From contig CM060900.1 in NCBI GenBank assembly GCA_030762935.1, positions 109,954,620 through 110,018,619 on the forward strand: a DNA stretch of 64,000 bases, given 5' to 3'. The notes under the pieces were generated by a model. It saw only the letters and a list, made by a program, of their open reading frames with translations, was not told where the DNA came from and made no database searches. A program made the position numbers and the translations under genes. Positions 31,801-43,741 of the stretch are shown piece by piece; the stretch's first letter is position 1; each line of letters starts with the position of its first letter. The DNA comes from Hymenopus coronatus (lineage: Eukaryota > Arthropoda > Insecta > Mantodea > Hymenopodidae).

Positions 31801-33465
31801 AGGCAATGGATGTAAATACCTTTGTGAAAAGTGTTCTATTTAAGAGAATATGAACATGCTAAAGATGTTTAGGTAATTGTTGAGAACCTGGGCCTATCTA
31901 GAAATTAAACAAATTGTGGTTTGACTGTAACTTTGGTTTATACTTGTTATGTTTTCACCAATTTTTTTTATCGGAAAAGCTCCGTAATTAAGTTAAACGC
32001 TAATTTATTATGTGCGCGTAGCGATCCTTTTTGGTGAATATTAATGAAGTATGCTGCCTAGAAGGAGTAGAATATAAATAAAGAAGTCTTGTAGTGCATT
32101 TGTAATGTAAGTATATAATAATACTACACACTAAGTGCCTAAAACCTGAGTTTCATTGTCGGCGGCAGGCGAACAGTGTTGTGGAATGCAACACTGGCAT
32201 ATGTCGCTGGACGCTGTGCTGATGTATGACAAGTATGTTTCACGCAGATACAGCTGTTCATTGAATTTTATTATGCAGAACTTAGGCTACTCTAAAATCG
32301 AATGAAACTAAGTGCGATTGATTGACTTTGTATTTATGATGACAATTTCAAAGCCTGTGGATTTCGAATTTAGCGCGAGGTTAGGTTCCAATCCGTTTAG
32401 GTTAGTGTGTGTATATAAATTTATGTTTCTAATTTTATATCATGGTAGTACCTCATTATCGATATTTCCAACAACTCCTAACAGCGCAATGGATACAACA
32501 TTAGTTTTTTAAACCATCTCCCCACCCATAATCCCTCTCTAACCACACCGGTCCCGTTAGAGTGCAAAACTGGCATAAGTCGCAGCGGAGAGAGTTAGCG
32601 GCCCAACTTGTAAATAATTACCGATGTTTACGTAATGTTTGACAGATTTTAAACTTTTGAAAGAAAGGGGGAAAAAAAAAAAAAAAAAAATCTACTGAAC
32701 CTTTGGAATATTAAGCAGTATTTCCAGCTTACTTTTGTACTGTTACAGGTAGGTTTACTTGGTAGAAACAATGTGCATAGTATGCAACCTTATTGAGAAT
32801 GCGTTTAAATTCATGAAATGTCAAAAGTGGCTGGGGAATCTACCTTAGTTGATGTCCAAATGTGAAAGAAATGATATTGGAACAGTGCTAGTAGTTTTAT
32901 CACAGACCATATGTTGCCCTCCACTTGCAAACACGTGAACTAGAAACTCAAAGAATTTAAAAATGGTAATCCTTAATGCTGCACACGTCCCTGCAATATT
33001 ATGTCGTATATTTAGCCGTTACACGTACGCCTGGGATGTCTACACTTTCCGCCCTAAACAACTTTTCTGTGCTTATGGGTACTGTGTTCGGAACTCTTAA
33101 TCAAAGCTTTTAGCGAAGATTACTGCTTACAGTGCACTAAATTATCATTATCGGGAACACATCCTGAACATTAACGTTCCTCACATTTTTGAACACTAAT
33201 GGCTATACAGTGCTGACAGTTGCACTCTAAAGTCGCGTATCTTATATCATTCAGAACACAATCCCATTTAAAATTGAGGAAGCCTTACTTTCGAGCAATA
33301 TTTACAAACCTGGGTATGTTACCAAAACATGCTTATGAAATAATAACGATGCCCTTACACGTCATTAAAACATAGGCAAACAAGACCAAGACTTCGCCAA
33401 ACACTACAATCATATAATATTCTATTTCTATGTGAATGTTTTGGTTTTTGTTCTTCCATACAAAC
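28891..33465 (-). other. TAK1 intron 1, 5' part, mostly featureless
   Basis: AT-rich, with no supported exon. Two small observations: GTTGAAAGGATTTATAAACTG-like sequence twice (about 31018 and 31071), and a TGCAAMACTGGCATAWGTCGC motif at 32187 and 32562 in a slightly GC-richer zone (32160-32600). Confidence 0.55.
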
Positions 33466-33543
33466 CTCTAACTGTTCGATTTCATTGTAATCTATTTCTT
33501 CCACAAAATAATGAGGTTGGCCAGCTCCTTCCTTCCACGCCAT
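33466..33543 (-). CDS. Tak1: TAK1 (MAP3K7) exon 1, start codon
   Basis: ATG at 33541-33543 on the minus strand begins MAWKEGAGQPHY, then FVEEIDYNEIEQLE, followed by a GTTTGT donor at 33465. Vertebrate TAK1 has FEEIDYKEIEVEE immediately before VVGRGAFG, so this stretch joins perfectly in phase 0 to the exon at 15080-15305. No acceptor-like tract precedes the ATG, which suggests this is the first coding exon. Its 5' UTR and promoter should lie just above 33543. Confidence 0.88.
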
Positions 33544-34054
33544 GTGTTTCTTCCACCATCACATGTTTAATATGTTTGAATCCTATGAAGTAATTTGGAA
33601 TCTTAAACTGTACTAAAATTTGGTGTTTTGATGGAGACACTAGTTGCCATTTTCAATTACGTCCCTGGACTACTTTACCAAAGAGTAAGCAAAGATAGCA
33701 GTGTTGCTCTTAAAAACAAATATGTAAATGCAACCGCAGTTGTTCACCGTGGTAGTTCTTTGGATTGATCATGAAGAACCCAGCCTAGTGGAAAGTAAAA
33801 TCAGCCCAAAACCTCTATGGCAGGTGACCCTAATTAAAACAGCGGCCGTTACTTTATTAGTCTGTAATTTGCAACACCCTCTTTTTCGCCTTTTTTAAAA
33901 AGGGGTTTGACATTTGAGCATTCATTCTATCAGGAGATATTACAATATTGAATGAATTAAATACGTAAATAACTAAGAGGAATGCTTATTAAAAAAATGC
34001 TTTACAGAGCTAAATTAAGGAAACGAAGAAACAAATAAGGAAAAATCCAAAGTT
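33544..34054 (-). promoter_or_regulatory. probable TAK1 5' UTR and promoter region
   Basis: Position only: directly upstream of the first coding exon. No TATA box or initiator could be assigned with confidence. Confidence 0.35.
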
Positions 34055-34179
34055 TAGGGGAGGCCGGGAGAAAATCGACACCCTGTTTTATGGCCGTGTT
34101 TTCAATTCTAGTCCCAGTTGGATAGTGATGCTACGTTGCGGACAACTCAACATTATTGCACACGTTTGTTTTTAACGTC

Positions 34180-34390
34180 CTTTAACCTGGTTGGTCATAC
34201 CGGACGATGAATGAAATTGGTGAAATGATGCTCAAATGATCTCGGGGTCCATGGAGCATAAAGTTATTCGACATTCGTCTTCTCAGGATAGGGGAAAACC
34301 CCGAAAAATACCTTATTCGGGTAACTCACGACCTTTTGAAAGTGAGACAGACACGCTACCACCACACTACCCAGGCGGGCTTATTGCACA
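34180..34390 (-). mobile_element. tRNA-derived SINE, family 2
   Basis: On the minus strand GTGGTGGTAGCGTG (A-box-like) is followed by GGTCGTGAGTTACCC (B-box-like) and a body with TATTTTTCGGGGTTTTCCCC and GAGAAGACGAATG. The body matches the plus-strand copy at 58193-58350. It sits inside the left end of the pogo-like element. Confidence 0.65.
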
Positions 34391-34599
34391 CTGCGTTTCT
34401 ATTGTTGAAGCACATTAGTTTTCAAGTGGTGTGAAAAAGATAATTTCTACTGATTTCGAAGTAAATTTAGGGTTTCGGATAAAGAGAGGTAAGCTTTTAA
34501 CACCGATATTCCACTGTGGGGAAATATCGACAGGGTGTCGTTATTACCTCAACCCATTCTTATTTCCAAATAGGTTTCATATTATAAATAAACAACCCT

Positions 34600-34957
34600 A
34601 GGGAGAAGATCTGTGTTCACAGCCTATCAAGAAGAAGAATTGGCTAATGATGTTAAACAATTAGGCAACATGTTCTATGGCATCACTTTGATCGAGCTAT
34701 GTCGATTTGCACATGATCTTGCTGAGCAGTTACAATTAAAACAGTTTTAACAAAGAAAAACGAATGTTAGGAGAGGTTTGGGTTGCTGGATTCAAGAAAA
34801 GAAATCCTACCATCAGCTTAAAGCAGCACTCAGCAACAAGTGTGAAAAGAGTTATTGGATTCAATAAGACAGAAGTAGCTTATTTTATTCCAACTTGGAA
34901 AATGTATATGAAAAACACACCTTTCCGGCTACCAGAGTGAATAACATGCACCAAATA
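34600..34957 (+). pseudogene. pogo-like transposase, N-terminal DNA-binding part
   Basis: VFTAYQEEELANDVKQLGNMFYGIT, CRFAHDLAEQLQL and, in a shifted frame, [18 protein letters not shown] are the two halves of a CENP-B-type helix-turn-helix. [19 protein letters not shown] and [13 protein letters not shown] lead to where the first catalytic Asp (NVDETG in relatives) should be; here it reads NNMHQIG. At least two indels are present. Confidence 0.75.
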
Positions 34958-35373
34958 GGTACATACATACATACATACATACATACATACATACATACAT
35001 ACATACATACATACATACATACATACATACATACATACATACATACATACATACATACATACATACATACATACATACATGCATACATACATACATGCAT
35101 ACATTCATACATACATTCATACATACATACATACATACATACATACATACATTCATACATACATTCATACATACATACATACATACATACATACATACAT
35201 ACATACATACATACATACGTACATAGGTACATACTTACATAGGTACATACGTACATACGTACATACATACATACATACATACATACTTACATACATATAT
35301 ACATACGTACGTGCATAAGTGCATATGTACATATGTACATACTTACATAGGTACATACATACTACATAAATGG
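34958..35373. repeat. (ACAT)n microsatellite, ~410 bp
   Basis: About 100 tetranucleotide units, pure at first and with G, T and C variants after 35080. It gives spurious long frames on both strands. It occupies the position of the transposase catalytic core. Confidence 0.98.
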
Positions 35374-35401
35374 CGTAACCATATCACCGCACACATAACA
35401 T

Positions 35402-36420
35402 AGGCTGCAACCTCTGTATCTGACCTTTCATGGGCCTCTTAAGAAGGCATTTAACACAGAGTGTGACAGGTTTTTTAAAGGCTAGCCGATCCCAAAGGAT
35501 AACCGTCTATGATAAAGCATCAATTTTTAATGTAGCTCACACGAAAGTAGCTACAATGGAGAAAGGAGTTTCTGGGTTGAGAAAAACAGAAGTTCTTCCA
35601 TTAAACCCTAAGAAATTGGCTAAAGAAGATTTTATTCCTGCCACCAATAATCATCGATCAGGAAATCATAAATGAAACTGACGAAATTGGTGACGTTGGT
35701 AATAATGCTGACATTAGGGAGTCCATAGGCCTAAATGTTGAAGCCTCACAGCCTTCTGGACACGTTAGCTGTAAAGAAACTACTGAGAAAAGTCCCAACA
35801 GTGGAAATTGTAGTCAAATAATCTCAGATAAAAGTGGTGTTAGAGCAGATAAGTTTCAAGAGAAACTTCAATCCATATCTCCTCTGCAATCAGCAGAAAA
35901 AGAAAATCAACACAAATTAAATGATAACAAAAGATCAACACTCAGCAATTTTGACTGCTACTCCTATGAAAGCTGCACTAGAGGAAAAGACGAAAAAGCT
36001 AAGTTGAGACTACAGAAGCTATTAGAAAACTCAAAGATACCCTCGTCAAAAAACGTAAGAGAATTAAAATAGAAAGGAACTTTAAGAAGGTACTGATTGG
36101 AAAGAACGAAGAAACCAATAATGGTGGATAAAGTTCAACTTTAAAAGCTGCAAAACTGAAGGAGAAGGGGAAAAAGCATGCCGCAGAAAAATCTCCTCTG
36201 AAGAAGATGTAGATGAAGGAGAGTTATGTGACGATAGTGATTCAGATGACAATGTTGATTCTATTTATAAAAGATTCACGGGGTTCTTAGTTTGTGGCGA
36301 GTTTGGTGAAACAGACAAAAGGTTTAGATGCTGGCTTGTGGCATGTGGCATGCTGAATGTAGTGGATCTGATATTGCTAAGAATTATACATGTGCCTTTT
36401 GTTGAATGAATTATTAGGTT
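35402..36420 (+). pseudogene. pogo-like transposase, end of DDE domain to C-terminal Cys-rich finger
   Basis: RLQPLYLTFHGPLKKAFN at 35402 is the LQPLDxxxFGPLK box, with the third catalytic Asp changed to Tyr. After a shift it continues ITVYDKASIFN, VAHTKVATMEKGVSGLRKTEVLPLNP and FIPATN, then a Ser/Lys-rich linker. It finishes with CGEFG, WLVACGMW and HAECSGSDIAKNYTCAFC, a PHD-like Cys/His finger found at the end of some pogo-group transposases. Several frames are used. With the middle of the domain gone and the last Asp lost, it cannot be active. Confidence 0.8.
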
Positions 36421-36821
36421 TTTCCACTTTGAGAATTTGAGATTAGGTGTGTTTACATTTTAAACCACAAATCACCTCAGTTATTCATATTATTCCTATA
36501 CTTTGTATAATGATTTAATTGATGTGTTTATAAAAAAATATGTTCAACTCAAACTAGCTCATTTCTCAATCTTCAACCACTGTCGGCATTGCCCAGAAAC
36601 GGTGTCGGTATTGCCCCTGTTTGCGGGGCAATGCCGTCACAGTAGTAATGAAAATAAACGTGTGAAACACATTTAACTTTATAGCAATATATCAGCATTA
36701 TATAAGCAATGCATTGGTTATATTTCAAACTACTTTGTGCTCTAATATGCATAACGTAACTATGGCAGCAAAAAATACAGCAATTAAAATGTGTGAAGGT
36801 GCGGCGATATCCCCCGGTCTA

Positions 36822-37390
36822 CTCTACTCTGAGCTGATCTTGTATGACTTTAGAAACATCGAAGAAAGTTCACATTAAGGTAAAAGAAAATGACCATAGG
36901 TTATTGTAATCACACCTCATCTTTTGTTTTTCATCTTAACTATAAATTAAATATTAAGGTAAATGAGTTGGTGGGTAGGTGGAATATAAAGAAACCAACT
37001 CAAACAGGTGTACACTTCTGTTACGCGCCAGAATATTGTTTCGCGTGTTTTCGAAAATCGGGAGCCTGTTTGTTTGATTGTTTTGTTCGTTTGGAACCAT
37101 TATCACAATTGTGAGATAAACATTTAACCACCACTACTAAATATTTAACTAATACTAATGCTTGTATTTTTACTACACTCACCATAGCATAACTCACATA
37201 AAAATGACTCATTATCAATATTTCAAAAGACAGTAAATAATAATGATTTTAATATATGCAAGATAAAAGTAATCATCCTGGGCATGTCATTCTACTGGCA
37301 AAAACACCGGACAAGTATAAAGATAATTTAAGAAATTCCAACTAACAATATGTGCAATATATTAAAAATCAGTACAATGACATTACCTAT
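36822..37390. other. AT-rich spacer
   Basis: No supported coding frame; the open frame at 36890-37114 has no recognisable motif. Confidence 0.5.
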
Positions 37391-37399
37391 CTCTTATGG

Positions 37400-38247
37400 C
37401 AGAGGGTATTTTAATGATCATCCATAAACTCTTTTATTGAGTAAAAGGCCCTGCTGCATAAATAGCTTTTAAGAGCAGACTTGTATCTTTCTATTTTTTT
37501 CCTAAAATAATAATTTTAAGTCATTTGGAAGGGCGTTGAATATTCTGACACATACTTAGTCTACTCCGTTTTGGTAACTAGTTAAGCTAGTACTTGGTTT
37601 GTGTAAATCCATTCTTTTTCCAGTATTTATACAATGTAGATTTATTTTTTGCAAAGTATTCTTGATCTTTTGGCGAGGAGGCACATGAGCATGTAAATTT
37701 ATTTACAAGGAAGTGTCCAAATGTTCAGGCTTTGAAATAGATCCTTACATTCTTGATACGTGCATAGTTCTGATGACTCTCTTTTGTAATATAAACATTC
37801 GTTTACTTTCAACCAAATTTCACCAGAGTATGACCATATTTCATTACGGAACAAAAATGGGCATAGTACACCTGCTTAAATGTATGGATTATGCAAAATG
37901 AATGCAATGAACTAAGTGCAAATATCGCCGATCTTAGTTTAGGTATAATGTTCTCTATATGAGCATTCCAATTCAGATTAATATCAACTTGGAGGCCTAA
38001 GAATTAAATATATGGAGTTTGGCCGAATACAACTTTGTTATTGCCTATCTACAGAACAAGACTTTTTTTTTTTGAGTTGTATGCTTTTAACTTCAAGATC
38101 TTAGTTTTGTTAATGTTTAATGTGAGTTTATTGGCCTTAAACCATTGAATACTGTGCTGAATGCATTATTTAATTTTGGTGGTAAATCTTGTTACTTTTA
38201 TGTGTAAGGGCAGTGGTTGCTATGCTTCTTATTGCTAAGGAGGGGCC
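37400..38247 (-). pseudogene. CR1/Jockey-like LINE, C-terminal region
   Basis: Minus-strand fragments in several frames: KANKLTLNINKTKILKL, FLGLQVDINLNWNAHIENI, FKQVYYAHFCSVMKYG and ending with YKSALKSYL / AFYSIKEFMDD. The YADD box expected between here and the motif B fragment at 38248 is absent (a small deletion near 38190-38250). Confidence 0.7.
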
Positions 38248-38744
38248 CTAAATATAAATCAAGAAGAGCAGCGAGCTAAGAATTGATCTTTGCGGAACTC
38301 CATGCTTTATGTTTACCCAGGTGGAGCTCTGTTTTTGATACGAATTCCCTATATCAACCCTTTGTTTCCTGTTCCCCCAATATGACTTAAAGCAACCAAG
38401 TAGTTTATTGTTTATTCCATAAAACTTTAGTTTTTCTATTAGCATTTCATGATTATCACAGCCATATGCCTTGGCAAGGTCGTAAAATAGTCCAATAAGC
38501 ATTTTCTTTTTCAGCGCCGTGAGGATTTCATTAGAAGACATGTACGCTACATCTCCGTTGGTACATAATTCCTGAAACCAAACTCTTCTTTTACTAGAAT
38601 ATGATTATGTTCAAAGAAGTTGTACAACCTATGAAACATTACTTTTTCAAAAATTTCTGAGAAAGTTGATAGAAGTGATATAGGTCTGTAATTTGACGGA
38701 TTATGTTTATCTCCTCTTTTAAATACGTGGTTTGACTGTGGCAT
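38248..38744 (-). pseudogene. CR1/Jockey-like LINE, RT core
   Basis: KRGDKHNPSNYRPISLLSTFS, VKEEFGFRNYVPTEM, then LFYDLAKAYGCDNHEML (motif A; usually LFYDLAKAFDCVNH, so one Asp is kept and the other replaced) and HGVPQRSILSSLLFLIYI (motif B with G to R). Two frames, so at least one indel near 38541. Same element as the pieces on either side. Confidence 0.85.
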
Positions 38745-39562
38745 ATATAAGTTTTTCTGGAAAATTTCCAGCTACTAAGGATTGGTTAAACAGGTAGCAC
38801 AGCAGTTTACTTATTACTACGACACAGTCTTTCAGTACCTTACTAGAATTTCATTACATCCTGCTGAGCTATTTGATTTTAATGCTTTGATGATTTTTTG
38901 AATTTGTGATGGTGTAGTACGGTTGGCTTAAATTCTGGAAATTCAGTGTTTCAACTATTTTAAAACACATTCCTTTTCCCCTTGATTGATAATAAGATTT
39001 GTTGTAACATTTAAGTAGAAATTATTAAATATGTTGGCTATCACACTGGGATTCTTAATTTCCACATTGTCTTTTTTCAGAGTTATGTTGTTGTGAGTAT
39101 GGAGATTTTCCCCTGTTTTCTTGTTTATGGTATTCCAATGGTAATGCTTTGATTTAGCTTGTTTAGATACACTTTTGAGAAATTCGTTGTAGGTTCTTTA
39201 TGATAAATACGGTTAGCATCACTGTTGTGCCTCATCGAACAGAAGAGTTTTCTGTTTTGCAAACATTATGCCTTAATGCCTACTGTGATCCACTCAGGTG
39301 GTCGATTCTGTATATTTGAAAATATTGGCGGTAGAAACTTGATTCAAAATGGACAGAGACATTTCTCAACAAGTTATTGAATGCATCATTTACATCAATA
39401 GTGGAGTATACATAACTCCATTATTCTTGTTGTAGTGCTTGGGAGAAGCTGGCGAGATTATTTTTGTTTACATTTATGAAACTCATATAATCATTTTCCC
39501 ATTCTGGTTTAAATACTATTTTGTTTATAAGGATGAACTGAGCATCGTGATCGCATATCACA

Positions 39563-40150
39563 TTAATTGGGGAGATACTTTTGAGTATTCAGTGTGCTTT
39601 CATTCATGAATATGTTGTCAATTGCTGTTTGTGAGGAATTCGTTATTCTTATGGGGAAGTCTACGGCATGCATTACTTTAAATGTGTCCAGGGTCTCAAT
39701 AAGATGATTTTCCCGTGAGCTGGATACAAGGAAATCTGCATTTTTATCACCACATATTTTTATCTCATTGTTTGGTCTATGAAGTGAATGTAACAATTTA
39801 TCAAGTTGAGTCATGTATTTTTCAAAGTTAATAACTGGGGAACGGTATAAATATATAACAGTTTGAATTACAAGCTGGATAGTACATACTTCGACATCCT
39901 GTTCAAAACAATATTTAGAAAGTACCACAGTTTTACTTGTTATACCCTTTTATACTTATATACAAACTCCGCCATTCTCCAAATATTTTCGCGAATATTC
40001 TGCTCCCAAATAATCCATGCAGTAACAATAATGAAAATTCCTGTTAATTTAAGTGGTGCTCTGATAAACATATAATGTGGGGGTTGGTGTTACCTAGAAA
40101 AATGTGCAATTCTAATTTACTTTTAAGGCACTCTAATGTTCTAATGATGG
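39563..40150 (-). pseudogene. CR1/Jockey-like LINE, APE endonuclease
   Basis: Reading down: LKSKLELHIFLG, NPHIICLSEHHLN (catalytic Glu region), YSRKYLENGGVCIY, SKYCFEQDVEVCTIQL, YRSPVINFEKYM, EIKICGDKNADFL (GDxNxD-like, first Asp kept) and SSQTAIDNIFMN. It is an APE-type nuclease missing its last SDH box. It belongs with the RT at 37400-38744; the intervening 38745-39562 carries the RT N-terminal linker in broken frames. Confidence 0.85.
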
Positions 40151-40152
40151 AC

Positions 40153-40206
40153 ACACATTCAGTTAAACATTATAGTAAGATTCGTATTATGTTTAACTGA
40201 ATGTGT
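40153..40206. repeat. perfect 18-bp inverted repeat (hairpin)
   Basis: ACACATTCAGTTAAACAT (40153-40170) and its exact reverse complement (40189-40206) enclose an 18-nt loop. It sits at the 5' edge of the LINE; the left arm appears to be element sequence, so it may be a tiny 5' foldback. Confidence 0.9.
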
Positions 40207-42806
40207 ATCATTCGTGAAAGTATTACTGTTATTACAAATTTCTTTTAACACTCTGGAATTCCGATTTGCTACTAAACTAAAAAAGGACGTCTATCTCTTA
40301 TCAAAACAGGAACTACACCTTTGATTCTATCGGCAATAAGACGCCAATATCTCTACATCTCGGCCAAAGTCAACCACTTTCAGAAAATAATTTTCATAAC
40401 GCAAAAACAACGAAAGCAGCAAGTAATAAGTAATGTAAAAAATACCGCTGGTGTAAAAAAAATGGGTGAAAACAGCAAAAGCAAACCACATTAACTGCAA
40501 GCTGAAGCCAAGGGGATTGAGGATTGAGCTTATAGCGATTTGTATCAGCAACTCTGGTAGCAAAGAAGATATTACCATATTAACGAACATGCCGTGCTCG
40601 CATGTTGTTCTAATTGCAGCATTTCTGTCAGACCCCAACTTAGAAAATGGAGCTATAGTTTCCCAACTCTGCTTTACAACGCAAATAGAAACAGGAGACA
40701 GTAATAGGATTTATAAGTAATCACTAAAAAGAACCATTCTGATACGAGATATCATTTTAAAATGTCATAGAAATATATTGTGATAATGCCGTTCGTGTGC
40801 GTGACCACTCTCAGGTTCGCTCCAGTGTGTGACGTGGAGTGGAATGCGAAACATCGCAGTTGGATGGATAAACAACACGGAAGTACAGTGAGATGAAACA
40901 GGAACTTTCGGGAACACTACTGTCGATGTTTCTCAAAACTTCGGCTTCCAGTGTCTTCTGTCGATTTCCAGAAAGACTGGGACGTCATTTTTTGGTCATA
41001 AAATGGAGAAAGAATTGCAGTGAGTTGTGATTCGTACTCAGCAGTGAAGCTAATGTGTCACTAATCCATTCCAATTTTTAGAATACTACTCATCACTGTG
41101 CTCATGACGCTAATTTCAATATCCCAAATTCTCTCATACCTAGCCTGTGTTTCAAATAATCTGTAGCCATATTTTGTGCAATTACTGCAAGGAAAAGGAA
41201 TGGGCTGACAACAAGTATAAGAGAAAAAATTTAATGTAATATGTTCACATGCCTTTATCTGCCCATTCTGTAACAGACTGTTCTTACAAATGCTTATTCT
41301 TCGATCTACTTTGCTAATTGAGAAAAACATTTCCTGAAATGCTTTTATTGCAGTTTTCCTTTGTTGGCGTTGTAGTTGCTGTCATCATCATTGTAGTTAC
41401 TATGCTGATGACGATTTTTATTAGTAGTATTATTATTATTGTTATCATCATCAGCATTGTTGTTGTTATTGTTATTATTATTATTATTCAAAGGGTTATA
41501 GTGCACAATGTAAATCATATCTTTCTGTATCTAAAGTGTTTATACCCTTATCTTTTTTCTATTCTTCTCTTGCTTCCCAATCCAAATCTCTCGTGTCTCT
41601 CATCTTCATGCCTCTTCTTGTACTAGGTGGCCCAACGATTTGGCCCGTGTTGATATTCTTTTGTGCGCTAAAAGGGTTTCGGTATTCATTGGGGTTATTT
41701 CGCGTTAGAACCGCCAGTGGAGTACTATCTAGAGACACACTATTTTACTCTTTTCAATGAGCGTGGCTGTCTCACCGTCTCCGCGATAAGTAGTATGAGG
41801 GGTAAAACGGAAATCGCTCAGCCAGTTACACACTTACCGGTTTTAATTTGCAATAGCTCTATTGAGTTCGTGCAATACTTTTAATACACTAAGGATCATC
41901 TGTGTACGCCAAATATGGGGTAGTTGGGCCATCTGGTATATCCATTTAAGTCTTTCTTGGTGTATCCCTCATTCCTTTCCCTGTAGTAAAGAGGAGTGGA
42001 CAACGAAAGATCTGGATGGACAATATACAACATAAATAGGAAAATACGTTACGCTTAAATGGCAGCCAAAATTTTAATAGCTAGTCACTGTGCAATCGTT
42101 TGTAAAATTTGAAATTATTTGTTTGATAAAGAAGCAGAAAATCTAACAACGACTTCCAATTTAAGAGAAATATGTGTTCAAAGATTATATTTATACTTTT
42201 CGGACTTTATACTTTTATACGGCTGCAGGAAGCACTATTCCTCTATGTTTTATCAACAGAAGCTGATTCTAATTCAGAATGCATTATTTGGATCATTTAT
42301 AAAACTTATTTGTCATTAAGGATAACATTAAAAACAAATAAAAAGGAATATCTCGGCAATTTTTACCTTATTTTTTTCAATTTAGCTAAATTGGGCATTT
42401 AAATTAGAATCTAGAGTTTTGTATAGCAAGTTACCTTTCTCTCCCTCCCTCCCTCCCCCTCCCTCTCTCCCTCCCTCCTTCTCTCCCTCTCTTTTACGGT
42501 TTACTAGTGATGGGAAAGTCATTCAGAAAATTGAGAGCTTCATACACTATTCCCAATAAATTCAAAGTATATTTTTCCTTTGGTCATGAACATATTTTAA
42601 ATATGTTCCTTTTCATGTTCACCAAAATCGTTGGACATTTTTGGGAAAATGTAAATTTTCGAAACATGTTCCGTATAAAGGGTAGTTTGGAGCGGAGGGA
42701 TTTTCTTGAAAATCGTCGTGCCGCATCGTTGCTAGATGCTGAAGTTTTATCAAGTTTCTTATTTAACCTAAATTTCTTTTATGAGTTATACTATTCAAAG
42801 ACGCAT

Positions 42807-42862
<56 letters not shown>

Positions 42863-43518
42863 GCCGTTTTGAAAAATGCCTTTTTTAGATTCAGGGGACT
42901 ATAAAACGTGTTGTTGCAGTGAGATCTTGGTATCGCATTTTTTGGGTAGAATGCAATACCTGTCTATCCATTAAATACGAGGAAGAGAAAGAAAAAAAAA
43001 TATACAGAAGGATACTCCATCTATATTCAGAGTTTATATGTAAATGTAAAGAAATTCAGTTATTGGCATACTCAGCTCCACTTCAAGCAAGAATGTATAA
43101 TCTGCCTTACTTGTATTGATGTTGCGAACCCCTTCGTTTCACATGCTGTCTGTCTTAGGACCTTTAGGCAGGTTTCAGCATGAAAGCTTTAATAATCTTC
43201 CCTGATAAACATTTTACCAATGCACACACCACAAGTCACCATCTCACACATACATTTATGCGCGTTCTGGCCAAGTTTGAGTGAGCTTGTTGCCTGGATG
43301 GCGAGTTCATCTCACTTCTTGATATACAAGTATTACACATGGAGCTCGGTCAGGGATCTTCAAATTGCCGGGTTGAGATTCACTGCACACAGAGTATAAC
43401 TATGACGTGATCAAGTAGGTGTGGTCTCTACAACCCGTTTCGAAAAGTTTTGCACTATCTAGCATTGCTCACTGCCCTCCTCGTTCAGTTCCTGCTAGTA
43501 GATATGCCAGTGAACACT
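40207..43518. other. non-coding, with three simple repeats
   Basis: No exon was supported. It holds a trinucleotide-rich stretch of TTA/ATC type (about 41380-41490), a pyrimidine tract of CCCT units (about 42438-42492) and (CA)n at 42809-42861. A 45-codon frame near 40895 (starts MKQELSG) has no recognisable motif. Confidence 0.6.
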
Positions 43519-43741
43519 GGAAGAGAGCGCAGATTGAAAAATGTCGAAAATACGAAAGGGTAGGCATTCGAAACTGAACAAACTTGTGGATGATTCAAAC
43601 ATATTTTGAGCTACTGAAAGAGAGTCTTTTCTTTGGAAGAGAGCGCAGATTGAAAAATACGAAAAGGTAGGCATTCGACACTGAACAAACTTGCGGATGA
43701 TTCAAACATATTTTGAGCTACTGAAATAGAGTCTTTTCTTT
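43519..43741. repeat. 116-bp tandem duplication
   Basis: GGAAGAGAGCGCAGATTGAAAAAT... begins at 43519 and again at 43635. Copy 2 has lost about nine bases. Copy 1 contains a 22-codon frame (MSKIRKGRHSKLNK...) that is broken in copy 2, so it is unlikely to be a gene. Confidence 0.88.

Larger units (their letters stand above)
34057..36819 (+). mobile_element. pogo/jerky-like DNA transposon, defective
   Basis: A 2.76-kb element flanked by TA on both sides (34055-34056 and 36820-36821). Its ends are imperfect inverted repeats: CCGGGAGAAAATCGACACC at about 34064 and, reversed, CCGGGGGATATCGCCGCACC at the right end. Inside are a CENP-B/pogo-type N-terminal domain, a C-terminal domain and a Cys-rich finger on the plus strand, with a SINE (34180-34390) and a tetranucleotide array inserted. 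TA duplication and domain order fit the pogo group. It lies upstream of TAK1, in opposite orientation. Confidence 0.75.

Noticed and set aside
34880..35356. Long overlapping frames of MYVC or YIHT repeats on both strands
   Set aside because: They are only translations of the (ACAT)n microsatellite.
40895..41032. 45-codon frame starting MKQELSG
   Set aside because: Short, no recognisable motif, and nothing around it supports translation.
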